Assembly: GCA_016763315.1 (NCBI GenBank)
Contig: JAESTZ010000021.1
Location: 1 to 58,396, forward strand
From: Robiginitomaculum sp.
GTDB lineage: Bacteria > Pseudomonadota > Alphaproteobacteria > Caulobacterales > Maricaulaceae
Length of the DNA stretch: 58,396 bases
Direction: 5' to 3'
Shown: positions 45,989-54,925 of the stretch, piece by piece
Layout: the number at the start of each line of letters is the position of its first letter
Numbering within the stretch: position 1 is the stretch's first letter
Notes under the pieces: generated by a model
Told to the model about the DNA's origin: nothing
Seen by the model: only the letters and a program-made list of their open reading frames with translations
Databases searched by the model: none
Made by a program: the position numbers and the translations under genes

Positions 45989-47295
45989 TCGCATCTAAGC
46001 TAGATCCGCAAACGGCAATAATAATTCACACGTCAATCCGTGGACGGTCACGTGTCATTGATGATGATAGTGCGTTAAGTGAGGCGATAGGTTTAAGCCT
46101 TGCGCTCGGTTTAAACGTAAGCGATGCTAAAGTCATACGCTTAAAGAAAATAATTCCGGCGACATTTATTGGTGGTGGGGCAATACTTTCTTTACAGGAA
46201 ACAATCCAGAAACAAAGTGCTGGCCTGTTAATTTTTGATGGCGAATTAACGCCGGTTCAACAACGTAATTTGGAAGAAAAATTACAAACAAAAGTCTTGG
46301 ATCGCACTGGGTTAATCCTTGAAATATTCTCATTACGCGCTCGGACTAAAGAGGGCCGGCTACAAGTGGAGTTGGCTAGAATTGCTTACGAACGCTCTAG
46401 ATTGGTGCGCACATGGACGCATTTGGAGCGTCAACGTGGTGGTAAAGGTTTTTTAGCGGGGCCAGGAGAACGACAAATAGAATCTGATCGTCGTGAGCTA
46501 TCTGATAAAGCTGTAGTTTTGCGGAAACAGTTGGAAAAGGTTCGACGAACTCGTGGACTACATCGCAAGTCTCGGCAAAAAAAGAATTGCCCTGTTATTG
46601 CTTTGGTCGGTTATACAAATGCGGGCAAGTCTACTTTATTCAATTTATTAACTGATGCGAATGTTTATGTTGAGGATATGCTATTTGCTACTTTGGACCC
46701 CACCATTCGCACAATAAAATTAAATAGCCAGTTTAGCGCTGTCTTGTCTGATACGGTAGGGTTTATTTCCAATCTTCCAACTGAATTAATTGCAGCTTTT
46801 AGGGCGACTCTTGAAGAGGTTACCGAGGCTGACTTAGTGTTACATGTTAGAGATATTGCCTCCAAAGACACAGAAGAACAATCCCGTGATGTCAAAAGCA
46901 TAATGTCAATGATGCAAGAGCAAAGTGGAAAAATGCCCCCGGTAATTGAAGTTTGGAACAAAGTTGATTTACTTGACAAAGAAGCACGTACTTTTGTTAC
47001 AGCAAAGATAATTAAGCAAAAAGAATCTGCAATATTAATATCTTCTGAGACAGGAGATGGGGTGGATATATTAAAGCAAAAACTATGTGATCTATTACAA
47101 AAAGATCACCGACAATTTAAACTTATTGTTCCCAATGCAGAAAGCCAGGTGCTTGGTTGGTTTCAAAAGAATGGACGAATAATCAGCTGCGATCCATCAG
47201 ATACCGGTGACTTATCGTGTGTTGTAAAACTTGATGATTTAGCATATGGCCAGTTTTGCAATGCTTTTCCCGAACTGGCAGCCACGGCAGAATAA
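45985..47295 (+). CDS. hflX: Ribosome-splitting GTPase HflX
   Basis: A 436-aa GTPase. The N domain ends with [20 protein letters not shown], containing the family glycine-rich segment; G1 is [10 protein letters not shown]3 DTVGF, G4 NKVD. It rescues stalled or heat-damaged ribosomes. Start TTG at 45985 overlaps the hfq stop as TTGA, so translation is coupled; no ATG precedes the conserved N-terminus. Confidence 0.95.
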   Translation: MIASKLDPQTAIIIHTSIRGRSRVIDDDSALSEAIGLSLALGLNVSDAKVIRLKKIIPATFIGGGAILSLQETIQKQSAGLLIFDGELTPVQQRNLEEKLQTKVLDRTGLILEIFSLRARTKEGRLQVELARIAYERSRLVRTWTHLERQRGGKGFLAGPGERQIESDRRELSDKAVVLRKQLEKVRRTRGLHRKSRQKKNCPVIALVGYTNAGKSTLFNLLTDANVYVEDMLFATLDPTIRTIKLNSQFSAVLSDTVGFISNLPTELIAAFRATLEEVTEADLVLHVRDIASKDTEEQSRDVKSIMSMMQEQSGKMPPVIEVWNKVDLLDKEARTFVTAKIIKQKESAILISSETGDGVDILKQKLCDLLQKDHRQFKLIVPNAESQVLGWFQKNGRIISCDPSDTGDLSCVVKLDDLAYGQFCNAFPELAATAE

Positions 47296-47309
47296 ACTTG
47301 ATCAAACAG

Positions 47310-48107
47310 TTACTCTTTTAGTTTTGCCTGCGTCCAAAGTTCTTCCATTTCCTGTAAGCTTGATGTCTCTGGAGATTTTCCTTTTGATTTCAATTCTGCT
47401 TCAATATGCTCAAATCGTGATATAAATTTTTTGTTCGTATTAGTTAAAGCTGTTTCGGGTGATACATTAAGTTTTCTTGCTAAATTAATACAAACAAATA
47501 ATATATCACCTATTTCACTTTCAATATTTACATGATTATCGTCGATTTTTAATTCATTTTGCAACTCAATTATCTCTTCTTGCAACTTATCAAATACTAG
47601 CTTTGCATCGGGCCAATCAAATCCAACTCTTGCAGCCCTTTCTTGCAACTTCAAAGCCCGCATTGTGGCAGGTATGGCGACAGGAATATCGCTTAGAGCG
47701 CCTTGTGATCCTCTGTTTTTTCGCTCTAACGCTTTTTGACCTTCCCATGATGCTATTTGTGCCTCAGCGTCTTTTATCTTGGTATCGGCAAATACATGTG
47801 GATGCCTGCGAGTCATTTTGTCGCAAATCGACTGAACTACATCAGCAAAGTTAAACTCACCTAGTTCTTCGGCCATCTGCGCGTGGAAAACTGTTTGAAA
47901 TAGTAAGTCCCCTAGTTCATCACGCAAATCATCCATATTGTTACGAGCTATAGCATCAGACACCTCATAGGCCTCTTCTATCGTATAAGGCGCTACAGAG
48001 ATAAAATCTTGCTCTATATCCCAAGGACAACCTTTATCTGGATCGCGCAATCGTCGCATGATTTTCAACAATTGGTTGATATTAGAGCTGCTTTGTTGTT
48101 TTTTCAT
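47310..48107 (-). CDS. mazG: Nucleoside triphosphate pyrophosphohydrolase MazG
   Basis: A 265-aa all-helical house-cleaning enzyme with two MazG repeats. MRRLRDPDKGCPWDIEQ is the usual start; EEAYEVSDAI and DELGDLLFQTVFHAQMAEEL carry the EExxE-x12-ExxD magnesium ligands; ESEIGDILFVCINLARKLN is the second repeat. I chose the ATG at 48107, 11 residues before the conserved part. This start is only four bases from the divergent start of the kinase gene. Converges on hflX. Confidence 0.93.
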   Translation of the reverse strand: MKKQQSSSNINQLLKIMRRLRDPDKGCPWDIEQDFISVAPYTIEEAYEVSDAIARNNMDDLRDELGDLLFQTVFHAQMAEELGEFNFADVVQSICDKMTRRHPHVFADTKIKDAEAQIASWEGQKALERKNRGSQGALSDIPVAIPATMRALKLQERAARVGFDWPDAKLVFDKLQEEIIELQNELKIDDNHVNIESEIGDILFVCINLARKLNVSPETALTNTNKKFISRFEHIEAELKSKGKSPETSSLQEMEELWTQAKLKE

Positions 48108-48111
48108 ACCT

Positions 48112-49341
48112 ATGAACCATTCTTGCCCAGAAATTCTTAACACCCTCATGCAAAAGGCCTTGGCCGCCGTCAAGCCTGATAAGTTAGTTCAAGCGCATTT
48201 AGCTGATTTAAGGCAAGAGCAATTAACAGTGATCGGCTTCGGCAAGGCCGCAGCTCAAATGGCATTAGGATTGGAGTGCGCTCTTGGGTCTGCGGTAAGT
48301 GGACTGGTAATTACTCCTTATGGTTATGAGGCTCCTTGTAAATGGATCAAGGTCAGAAGCGCATCGCATCCAATACCAGACGAAAACTCTATTAGTGCCA
48401 CTAAGGAGTTAATTGAAATAATCAATAATAGTACAGGGTTATTGTTGGCGCTGATCTCCGGTGGAGGCTCTAGCACTCTTTGCTTGCCGGCTGCTTTTGT
48501 GACTCTGCAAGAAAAACAGCATATAATCAGTATGCTACTACTAAAAGGAACGTGCATAGCAAAGGTGAACAAAGTTCGTGGTGCTTTGTCATCGGTTAAA
48601 AATGGAGGTTTAGCAAAAATTGTCGGCACAAGGCCTGTTCGAGCTTTAATATTAAGTGATGTGGCAGGGGACAACATTGACCTTGTTGCATCTGGGCCAT
48701 TCTCCACTGCAAAAGCAGGTAAAATTTCCGCTATGCAGATACTAGATTCAGCAAACATTGAAGTATCTGATGAAGTACGGACGGGTTTAGAACAGGAGAT
48801 TAACAAAAAAGTTAAGCCGACAAATGTCGACAACCGTATAATTGGCTGCTCTGACACAGCCCTACAAGCTGCGGCTAGCTGGGCGCGGTCAAAAAATATC
48901 AAAACCAGAATTATTTCAGATAGTCTTGAGGGATATGCGCAGGAAATGGCTAAATATCATTTACAGCAATTCAACTTAGCAAAACAAGATGGAGTGCAGC
49001 TGTTATTGTCTGGTGGAGAAGCTAGTGTCGATGTTAAAGGTAAGGGGGTGGGGGGCTCCAATCGCCATTTTTTATTATCACTTGCGCTGGAACTTCAAGG
49101 TGCTGGTGCATTTTCAGCTCTAGCAATAGATACAGATGGCCGAGATGGTGCAGATGGTGAGGCCGGTGCATGGGTTTCTTCGGAAATACTTAAAACAGCC
49201 AAAATCAACGAATTTAATCCGGAACAAGAACTTATGGATTGCAATTCTGGAGGGTTCTTTAGGAAAACTGGAACCAGCATTTACACTGGCCACACGAGAA
49301 CCAATGTTAATGATTTTCGCGCGATTTTGATTGGTGATTGA
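48112..49341 (+). CDS. Glycerate 2-kinase (GckA/TtuD, MOFRL family)
   Basis: A 409-aa enzyme. VIGFGKAAAQMALGLE, RSASHPIPDENS, LLALISGGGSSTLCLP, NKVRGALSSVKNGGLAK and LILSDVAGDNIDLVASGP make the N-terminal GckA domain; LLLSGGEASVDVKGKGVGG and ALAIDTDGRDGADGEAGAW make the MOFRL domain. It phosphorylates D-glycerate to 2-phosphoglycerate; older annotations call it hydroxypyruvate reductase. Start at 48112 has no clear Shine-Dalgarno and lies four bases from the divergent mazG start; an in-frame ATG at 48058 would run through mazG's start. Confidence 0.9.
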   Translation: MNHSCPEILNTLMQKALAAVKPDKLVQAHLADLRQEQLTVIGFGKAAAQMALGLECALGSAVSGLVITPYGYEAPCKWIKVRSASHPIPDENSISATKELIEIINNSTGLLLALISGGGSSTLCLPAAFVTLQEKQHIISMLLLKGTCIAKVNKVRGALSSVKNGGLAKIVGTRPVRALILSDVAGDNIDLVASGPFSTAKAGKISAMQILDSANIEVSDEVRTGLEQEINKKVKPTNVDNRIIGCSDTALQAAASWARSKNIKTRIISDSLEGYAQEMAKYHLQQFNLAKQDGVQLLLSGGEASVDVKGKGVGGSNRHFLLSLALELQGAGAFSALAIDTDGRDGADGEAGAWVSSEILKTAKINEFNPEQELMDCNSGGFFRKTGTSIYTGHTRTNVNDFRAILIGD

Positions 49342-49582
49342 TGAGAAAGCTTAATCCGTTAAGAGAGCGGGGACAGGCCTTATGCCCCGTATTGATCCTG
49401 CTAGTACACCTCGAAGAACGTTGCTGTTAAAATTTATATGGGATGGTTCATGGATAATATCTAAGGTGCCACCCAGTATTCAGGCGGTGACTTAAACTAG
49501 TGTTTTGTGTTGTTTGATCTTTGACAAAGTAGATTAGAATATCGAAACGTCAAAGCCATAAGTCTGCTTTTAAAGTGCGAGC
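49342..49582. other. Gene-free stretch after glycerate kinase
   Basis: Contains CGGGG (49369-49373) and CCCCG around 49385, able to form a short hairpin after the kinase gene, but without a T-tract. No gene or RNA is recognized in the remainder. Confidence 0.4.
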
Positions 49583-49741
49583 ATGGTTCCTACAGAAGCC
49601 TCGGTTCGGAGTATTGTGGCTGACAGTGGTTTAGCTTTGATTGGCGCAAGGAAATTGCACTCACTGTTAGTCGAACACCTATTCAAACTGATTAGACACA
49701 AGGTTAAGTTTGACATTGGCGATATTTTTGTAGAAATTTAA
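49583..49741 (+). CDS. Small 52-aa ORF directly upstream of the Ntn-hydrolase gene
   Basis: ATG at 49583, stop at 49741, three bases before the next ATG. The sequence (TEASVRSIVADSGLALIGAR, then KLHSLLVEHLFKLIR) looks helical and protein-like, with basic residues in the second half. No clear ribosome-binding site and no family recognized. The tight spacing to the proteasome-like gene suggests an operon partner or a leader ORF; it may also be a chance frame. Confidence 0.35.
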   Translation: MVPTEASVRSIVADSGLALIGARKLHSLLVEHLFKLIRHKVKFDIGDIFVEI

Positions 49742-49744
49742 GCT

Positions 49745-50429
49745 ATGACAGCAATACTTGGGCACCGTTATTCAGGTGTATGTTTCTTAGCAGCAGATTC
49801 TAGACGGCGCGACCACATAACTGGTGATCTGAGTTGTGTGCAGAAATTGCATAAATGGTCTGACAGGCTTATCTTTGCTCAAGGGGGAGCAGGAACAGGT
49901 GGGGCTGATTTGGTAGTAAAAGAAATGATGCAATGCAGGGGAAAGCTTGGCGCCAGTTTATCTAGTGTCTCTAACTTTTTGATGAAAGAAGCGCCCTCAT
50001 TAATGTCTGCTGCAGTATCGAAATGGGGTGGTGCTGGAAAAGTATTCCACCCACATTCAGTGTTTTAGCCTCCGTAGAGGGAGAGGGCGGTATAGGGCGA
50101 CACCAAACCATAGATTTAGTACAGGCTGCATCAAATTTGATTGTAATACCCCAGGCCCATACATGACGGGCACCAACACGGAATTGGTTAAAGGAAAGAT
50201 GAGTGAGTGTTATTCTGACCTAGTAGCAGAAAGTAATAACTACTTTCAATTTGATACTCTGGCTATAAATACTATCTCTGATTTGGAAAAAGTAGTAGTA
50301 AATGATATTGCTCTACCGGTTGATATTGGGTTTGTGCGGCGTTCTAAAGATGGGTATTATAGTGCCGATATTAAGCGAGTAGATAACCCCATAAATGAAT
50401 CGGACTTAAACTTCCTATCGAACGTATAA
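49745..50429 (+). pseudogene. Proteasome-beta-like Ntn hydrolase with two frameshifts (possibly sequencing errors)
   Basis: The N-terminus, MTAILGHRYSGVCFLAADS, resembles proteasome beta/HslV/Anbu subunits. After Met removal Thr would be residue 1, Asp (AADSRR) residue 17 and Lys (VQKLHKWSDR) residue 33, exactly the Thr1/Asp17/Lys33 set of proteasome beta. The frame from 49745 ends at 50068, a second frame runs 50044-50163 and a third runs to 50429. Adding one base to the A4 run at 50038-50041 and one to the C4 run near 50148-50151 gives about 228 aa reading AGKSIPPTFSVLASVEG and IVIPPGPYMTGTNTEL. It is alone in an accessory pocket with no unfoldase gene. Peptidase activity is inferred. Confidence 0.6.
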
Positions 50430-50902
50430 AGCTAAGAATTTAAGGTAATTAAGCGCTGTCTTTCTTTCCGGAATGCTGGCTCTGAACCTGCCTCCCCAGA
50501 CATTTCTGCTCTGGAACTGATTCATAACGAAATTGCAAACGGCGATAAGTCCGCATTGCTCAAATATCACCCTAGTCTCAAATGATGGTTTCAAAGCTAA
50601 GTTCTGTTTTCTAATATTATGATGCGCAGGTATGCGTACACGTGGTTTCGAAAGTTTTGAAATGCCGTTCTCGTGCGCAAATTTTAACAACATTGGCTAG
50701 ATACTGCCGCTTACCTAAAAGCCTACCAAATACATTGCGGCAATAATCAAATGCAAAATTATAAATTTTGTTGCTTGTGATACAAAACCCCGCCCAAAAA
50801 TAAGCGCCGTGAATTCAAGCGCAAACGATTAGATGGAATATATGCGGACAATATAGTTACATGCACCGATATTATTATAAGAGTCGTGAGCAGAAATAGA
50901 TG
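50430..50902. other. Gene-free stretch with a startless protein-like frame
   Basis: From about 50436 to 50585 a frame without start codon reads protein-like sequence (ALELIHNEIANGDKSALLKY). It continues in the same frame as the last part of the Ntn hydrolase, separated from it by two stops. The rest holds nothing I recognize. Likely decayed accessory DNA. Confidence 0.35.
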
Positions 50903-51430
50903 TTAGCCATTATGTCGAGCGATGGCGGTTTCTATGGCTCTAGCAGCGGCAGCGGCTGGCTCCCATCCACCAATTTTGACCCATTTTTCGCTTTCTAGAT
51001 CCTTATAGTGGGCAAAGAAATGTAAAATTTGATCAATCATCACCTGTGGAAGGTCGGTATACTCATGAACATCGGAATAATATGGATGCACAGAGCTTAC
51101 CGGTACTGCTAGGATTTTCTCATCTGGACCAGATTCATCTTCCATTTGCAACATGCCAACAGGCCTCGCCTGTAAAATGCAACCTGCTATTACAGGAACC
51201 CGCCCAACAACCATAACATCAATAGGATCACCATCTAGCGACAAGGTGTTGGGAACAAAGCCATAATTGCCAGGGTAATACATAGCTGTGTGCAGAAACC
51301 TATCCACTTTTAATGCTCCGGATACTTTATCGATTTCATATTTTACCGGAACGCCACCAAGTGGTATTTCTATTAGCACGTTAATATCCCACGGCGGTTT
51401 TTCACCGGGCACAATCAGGTCAATATTCAT
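50903..51430 (-). CDS. ppa: Inorganic pyrophosphatase
   Basis: A 175-aa family I pyrophosphatase, hydrolysing PPi in the cytoplasm. YPGNYGFVPNTLSLDGDPIDVMVV contains the metal-binding DGDPIDV signature (at most partly quoted here), and HFFAHYKDLE follows. Start ATG at 51430; an in-frame TTG at 51442 is possible. Normal length. It is transcribed alone, downstream of the MBL gene in the same direction. Confidence 0.96.
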   Translation of the reverse strand: MNIDLIVPGEKPPWDINVLIEIPLGGVPVKYEIDKVSGALKVDRFLHTAMYYPGNYGFVPNTLSLDGDPIDVMVVGRVPVIAGCILQARPVGMLQMEDESGPDEKILAVPVSSVHPYYSDVHEYTDLPQVMIDQILHFFAHYKDLESEKWVKIGGWEPAAAAARAIETAIARHNG

Positions 51431-51626
51431 TTCTTTTTCCAATCATAAATATTCTAAAAGTTTTGCCTGCTTAACTCTAAACTTTGGGGTAGGCAATAAA
51501 GAAAGGGGGCAATAACCTGATATTAAATACACTATAATTATGCGTATAATATATATTATGTGTTGTAGTTTGTGGCGAAAATGCAATTATACAAGGGATC
51601 AACAACTTTTCACGAGACATATAACA

Positions 51627-52436
51627 CTAAATAATAATTTCCATACCATCATAGGCCGGTATAACATTTGCAGGAAGTTGTTCTCGTAACATTTGATAAT
51701 CCATACTGATATGCATATTAGTTAAAACCGCTTTTTTCGGCTTTAAGCGGTCAATCCAACTCAAGGCCTGATTGAGATGGAAATGCGTCGGGTGCGGCTC
51801 TGGACGTAAAGCATCAATGATCCAAACATCACAGCCATTGATCACATCTACACTCACATCAGGAATATCCGACACATCAGGTGTGTAAACGACTGAGTCA
51901 AACCTAAAACCTAGCGCCTGCACATTTGGGCCATGCTCAAGCTGAAATGGTATAACGGAAATTGAGCCGCCTTGACCCTTAATATCAAATGACTCACCCA
52001 ACAAAGGCATATCAACAGCCTTCATAATTGCCGGATAAGCCGAATTTTCAGACTGTTGAAATGCATAATCAAACCGGCGAAGCAAAGTTTTCCTGGTTAC
52101 ACTATCAACAAAAGTCGGTATTTTCTTGCCCATCATATAACTTATAGGTCGTAAATCATCGAGACCGTGCGTTTGGTCTGCATGGTCATGGGTGTAAAGC
52201 ACAGCATCTAGCATTGAACACTGGGCTGCCAATAATTGCTCACGCATGTCAGGGCTTGTATCAACTAAAATTTTGGTTTCATTACTGTTTTTAACCTTAC
52301 TTACTAATAATGAACATCGCGAGCGCCGGTTTTTAGGCTCGTCAGGATCGCACACGCCCCAGCTATTACCTATTCGCGGAACGCCACCGGAAGAACCGCA
52401 ACCCAATATGCGAAAAGTCAGGCTTTCATCGCTCAT
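51627..52436 (-). CDS. MBL-fold metallo-hydrolase (PhnP-like)
   Basis: A 269-aa metallo-beta-lactamase-fold protein. RILGCGSSGGVPRIGNSWG and DPDEPKNRRSRCSLLV mark the PhnP-like family that follows TatD in Alphaproteobacteria. The metal motif reads YTHDHADQTHG, so the usual HxHxDH is HxHxDQ, a change I think is common in this subfamily. LVDTSPDMREQLL and LTNMHISMDY follow. PhnP is a cyclic phosphodiesterase; the substrate here is unknown. Overlaps tatD by four bases. Confidence 0.85.
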   Translation of the reverse strand: MSDESLTFRILGCGSSGGVPRIGNSWGVCDPDEPKNRRSRCSLLVSKVKNSNETKILVDTSPDMREQLLAAQCSMLDAVLYTHDHADQTHGLDDLRPISYMMGKKIPTFVDSVTRKTLLRRFDYAFQQSENSAYPAIMKAVDMPLLGESFDIKGQGGSISVIPFQLEHGPNVQALGFRFDSVVYTPDVSDIPDVSVDVINGCDVWIIDALRPEPHPTHFHLNQALSWIDRLKPKKAVLTNMHISMDYQMLREQLPANVIPAYDGMEIII

Positions 52437-53218
52437 AATGGCCTCTGCGCCTTAGGAAAAAGCTTGAAGAACGCTTCCGTGGTTAAATGCTCTGCTTCAT
52501 TTGCAGTCCAACCCTTTAGTTGGGCTAGTTGATCACGAATTAGGGGTAAGTGTGCTGGTTCATTACGTCGTCCGCGATGTGGAACTGGTGCGAGATACGG
52601 GCAATCAGTCTCAAGCATGATCTTATCGTCAGGCATAATATTGATAATTACATCACGAACGCTTTGAGCATTTTTAAAAGTGCTGATACCATTGACACTA
52701 AAAAACCCACCCAGCCTCGCGCCTATTCGAGCTAAGTTTTCGCCAGAAGTGTATGAATGTAAAACAAAATTAAAGGCCCTCTTCCTATATTCTTCTTGTA
52801 AAATTTCACCCATATCATCATCGGCATCGCGTGTATGGATAACCATCGGCAATCCCGACGTTTTCGCGGCCTCTATGTGCTTAAGGAAATTATCTATCTG
52901 TATCTGCTTCGGGCTGTAATCATAAAAGTAATCAAGACCAGTTTCACCGATGGCAATCACCTTTGGGTGCTCAGCCTTTTCCAGTAAATCATCAACAGTT
53001 AGATCCTGATGCTTATCCGCATGATGTGGGTGAACGCCAATGGTTGCCCATGTGTTTTCATCAAGATCCGCTAAGGCAATAACATCTGCAAACTCATTCA
53101 TTTGGCAGCAAATATTTACTAAAACCGAAACGCCAGCCTCTGAAGATCTCTTTAAGACCTGTGGTAAATCATCAGCGAATTTCTCATGGTGCATATTAGC
53201 GTGTGTTTCAATCAACAT
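52433..53218 (-). CDS. tatD: TatD-family metal-dependent hydrolase
   Basis: A 261-aa TIM-barrel DNase/hydrolase. GVHPHHADKH, AIGETGLDYFYDYSP, MVIHTRDADDD, VLHSYTSGE and LETDCPYLAPVPHRGR are intact. The N-terminal motif, normally DSHxH, reads ETHANMHHE: the second His of the first metal pair is replaced by Asn. This could weaken one metal site. Overlaps holB by 11 bases; the metG gene often found between holB and tatD is not here. Confidence 0.92.
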   Translation of the reverse strand: MLIETHANMHHEKFADDLPQVLKRSSEAGVSVLVNICCQMNEFADVIALADLDENTWATIGVHPHHADKHQDLTVDDLLEKAEHPKVIAIGETGLDYFYDYSPKQIQIDNFLKHIEAAKTSGLPMVIHTRDADDDMGEILQEEYRKRAFNFVLHSYTSGENLARIGARLGGFFSVNGISTFKNAQSVRDVIINIMPDDKIMLETDCPYLAPVPHRGRRNEPAHLPLIRDQLAQLKGWTANEAEHLTTEAFFKLFPKAQRPL

Positions 53219-54281
53219 CAGTAAGCCTCATTTTTATTAACTGGGCTTGCTCGGCAGCCTTGGAGATGTTGAAAATTATTTGCTGAACCACTTGTGCTGG
53301 ATCAAGGTTTATCCGGTTGATATCCAGTTGAAGGTCATGATTCACACCCAACATTTTTTCCCAAGGCTCAATTTGCTGTAAGTCTCCAGACAAAGCCATA
53401 TTTTTAATTTCTTTTTTATGACGCAATGTCAACAATTCAAAAAACAGGCCTAAGGATTGCCTAGCAGACTTTGTTGCCAGTTTCGCGGCTATTGAGTTTA
53501 CTTTAACCCGGTCAATTTGCGGTAATTGTTTAAATATCTCCTCTATATCACCCCATAACTCACCAGCATTACCATTTGCAATTTGTGCGGTTCGCCCAGG
53601 GCTGCCTTGACACAATTCGGACGCGAATACAGCCTTTTCTAATTCTGCCCCACAGTTAACGGCAATCCTTGTGGCGATTTCTACACCAGGAGCGCGCAGT
53701 TTCAAGCTCCTGCACCTAGAACGTAATGTCGACAATAATCGCCCCGGATTATTACATACCAATAATAGCAACCCTTTCTCCGGCGGCTCCTCAAGTATTT
53801 TTAACAATGCATTAGCAGCGTTGTGATTTAGGTCATCAGCGCAATCAATAATGCAAACTCTCCAGCCATTCCCGGATGCTCTATGGGTGTATAATTTACT
53901 GATTTTGCGAATTTGATTGACATTAATTTCATTATTCCATTTTTTGGTTTTTTCATTCCACTGCCTGGAAACAACCAATAAATCGGGGTAACTTCCAGCA
54001 GATATTTGCTGACTAATTGTCTGATTGGGATCGCTACCCAATACACCATTATCTTCACACACTCCGGCTCCAGCAAGTCTTCTGGCCACGCGGTAAGCCA
54101 GTGTCGCCTTACCGCAGCCCTTTGGCCCTTGAATCAACCATGCATGATGCAGTTTTTTGTCGTTCATAGCTTGTAAAAAAGATTGTTCAGCAGCTTCATG
54201 ACCGAACAGAACATGTGTGTCGCGCGGATGTGGACAGTTTCCCACTTTATCTGGTGAGTTATCTAGAATACTTGCGCTCAT
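53208..54281 (-). CDS. holB: DNA polymerase III delta' subunit
   Basis: A 357-aa clamp-loader subunit. HAWLIQGPKGCGKATLAYRV is a P-loop, ARRLAG follows, and NALLKILEEPPEKGLLLLVC with LLSTLRSRCRSLKL carries the SRC motif of sensor 1 used as arginine finger. Overlaps tmk by four bases, as is common in Alphaproteobacteria, and tatD by 11. Confidence 0.93.
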   Translation of the reverse strand: MSASILDNSPDKVGNCPHPRDTHVLFGHEAAEQSFLQAMNDKKLHHAWLIQGPKGCGKATLAYRVARRLAGAGVCEDNGVLGSDPNQTISQQISAGSYPDLLVVSRQWNEKTKKWNNEINVNQIRKISKLYTHRASGNGWRVCIIDCADDLNHNAANALLKILEEPPEKGLLLLVCNNPGRLLSTLRSRCRSLKLRAPGVEIATRIAVNCGAELEKAVFASELCQGSPGRTAQIANGNAGELWGDIEEIFKQLPQIDRVKVNSIAAKLATKSARQSLGLFFELLTLRHKKEIKNMALSGDLQQIEPWEKMLGVNHDLQLDINRINLDPAQVVQQIIFNISKAAEQAQLIKMRLTDVD

Positions 54282-54916
54282 TGGGATAAGTCAAAGGCGA
54301 ATTTCTTCGCCAGAACATTGCATATAGAAGAAGAAATGTTTTCTATATCTTCGGATCCATCAATAACGTGACACCGGTCAGGCTCATCTTCAGCTATCTC
54401 AAGGTAGCCTTGGCGAACCTTATTGTAAAATACTTGGCTATGTTTTTCGAACCTTGAAATAGTTTGCGCTCTAGAATGCACTCGAAGTAAACCGTCTTCT
54501 ACAGGAAGATCAATAATAAACGTCAGGTTTGGAGCAAACGATCCTAAAACGATTTCATGCAATAGTTTAATACGCTTCAAAGGCACCCCACCAGCATAAC
54601 CTTGATAAGCAGTGGTTGAATCAGCAAAACGGTCAGCCAAAACCCACACACCTTTTTCCAGTGCCGGTTTAATAACCGTTCGCACCAGTTCTGACCTTGC
54701 TGTGTACATGATCAGCATTTCTTCCAGTGGCGACCACCGATCTGTATTACCCGAGACAACCAGTTCCCGTAAAGCTTCAGCCATAGGAGTGCCTCCGGGT
54801 TCACGAGTTAATAACGTAGTTATTCCATGAGAGTTCAAAAAACTTTCAACAACTTTAATCTGGGTAGACTTGCCCGCTCCCTCGCTGCCTTCAAATGTTA
54901 TAAATCTTCCAGACAT
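54278..54916 (-). CDS. tmk: Thymidylate kinase
   Basis: A 212-aa kinase that phosphorylates dTMP. FEGSEGAGKSTQ is the P-loop, LTREPGGTPMAEALR the dTMP-binding region, WVLADRFADSTTAYQGYAGG the DRY-like segment (here DRF). Length is normal. It overlaps holB. Confidence 0.96.
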   Translation of the reverse strand: MSGRFITFEGSEGAGKSTQIKVVESFLNSHGITTLLTREPGGTPMAEALRELVVSGNTDRWSPLEEMLIMYTARSELVRTVIKPALEKGVWVLADRFADSTTAYQGYAGGVPLKRIKLLHEIVLGSFAPNLTFIIDLPVEDGLLRVHSRAQTISRFEKHSQVFYNKVRQGYLEIAEDEPDRCHVIDGSEDIENISSSICNVLAKKFAFDLSQ

Positions 54917-54925
54917 TAAAAGTAA

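Noticed and set aside
50415-50693. 92-aa minus-strand ORF
   Set aside because: No recognizable domain, no ribosome-binding site, and the region looks decayed; I could not support it as a gene or as a transposase remnant.
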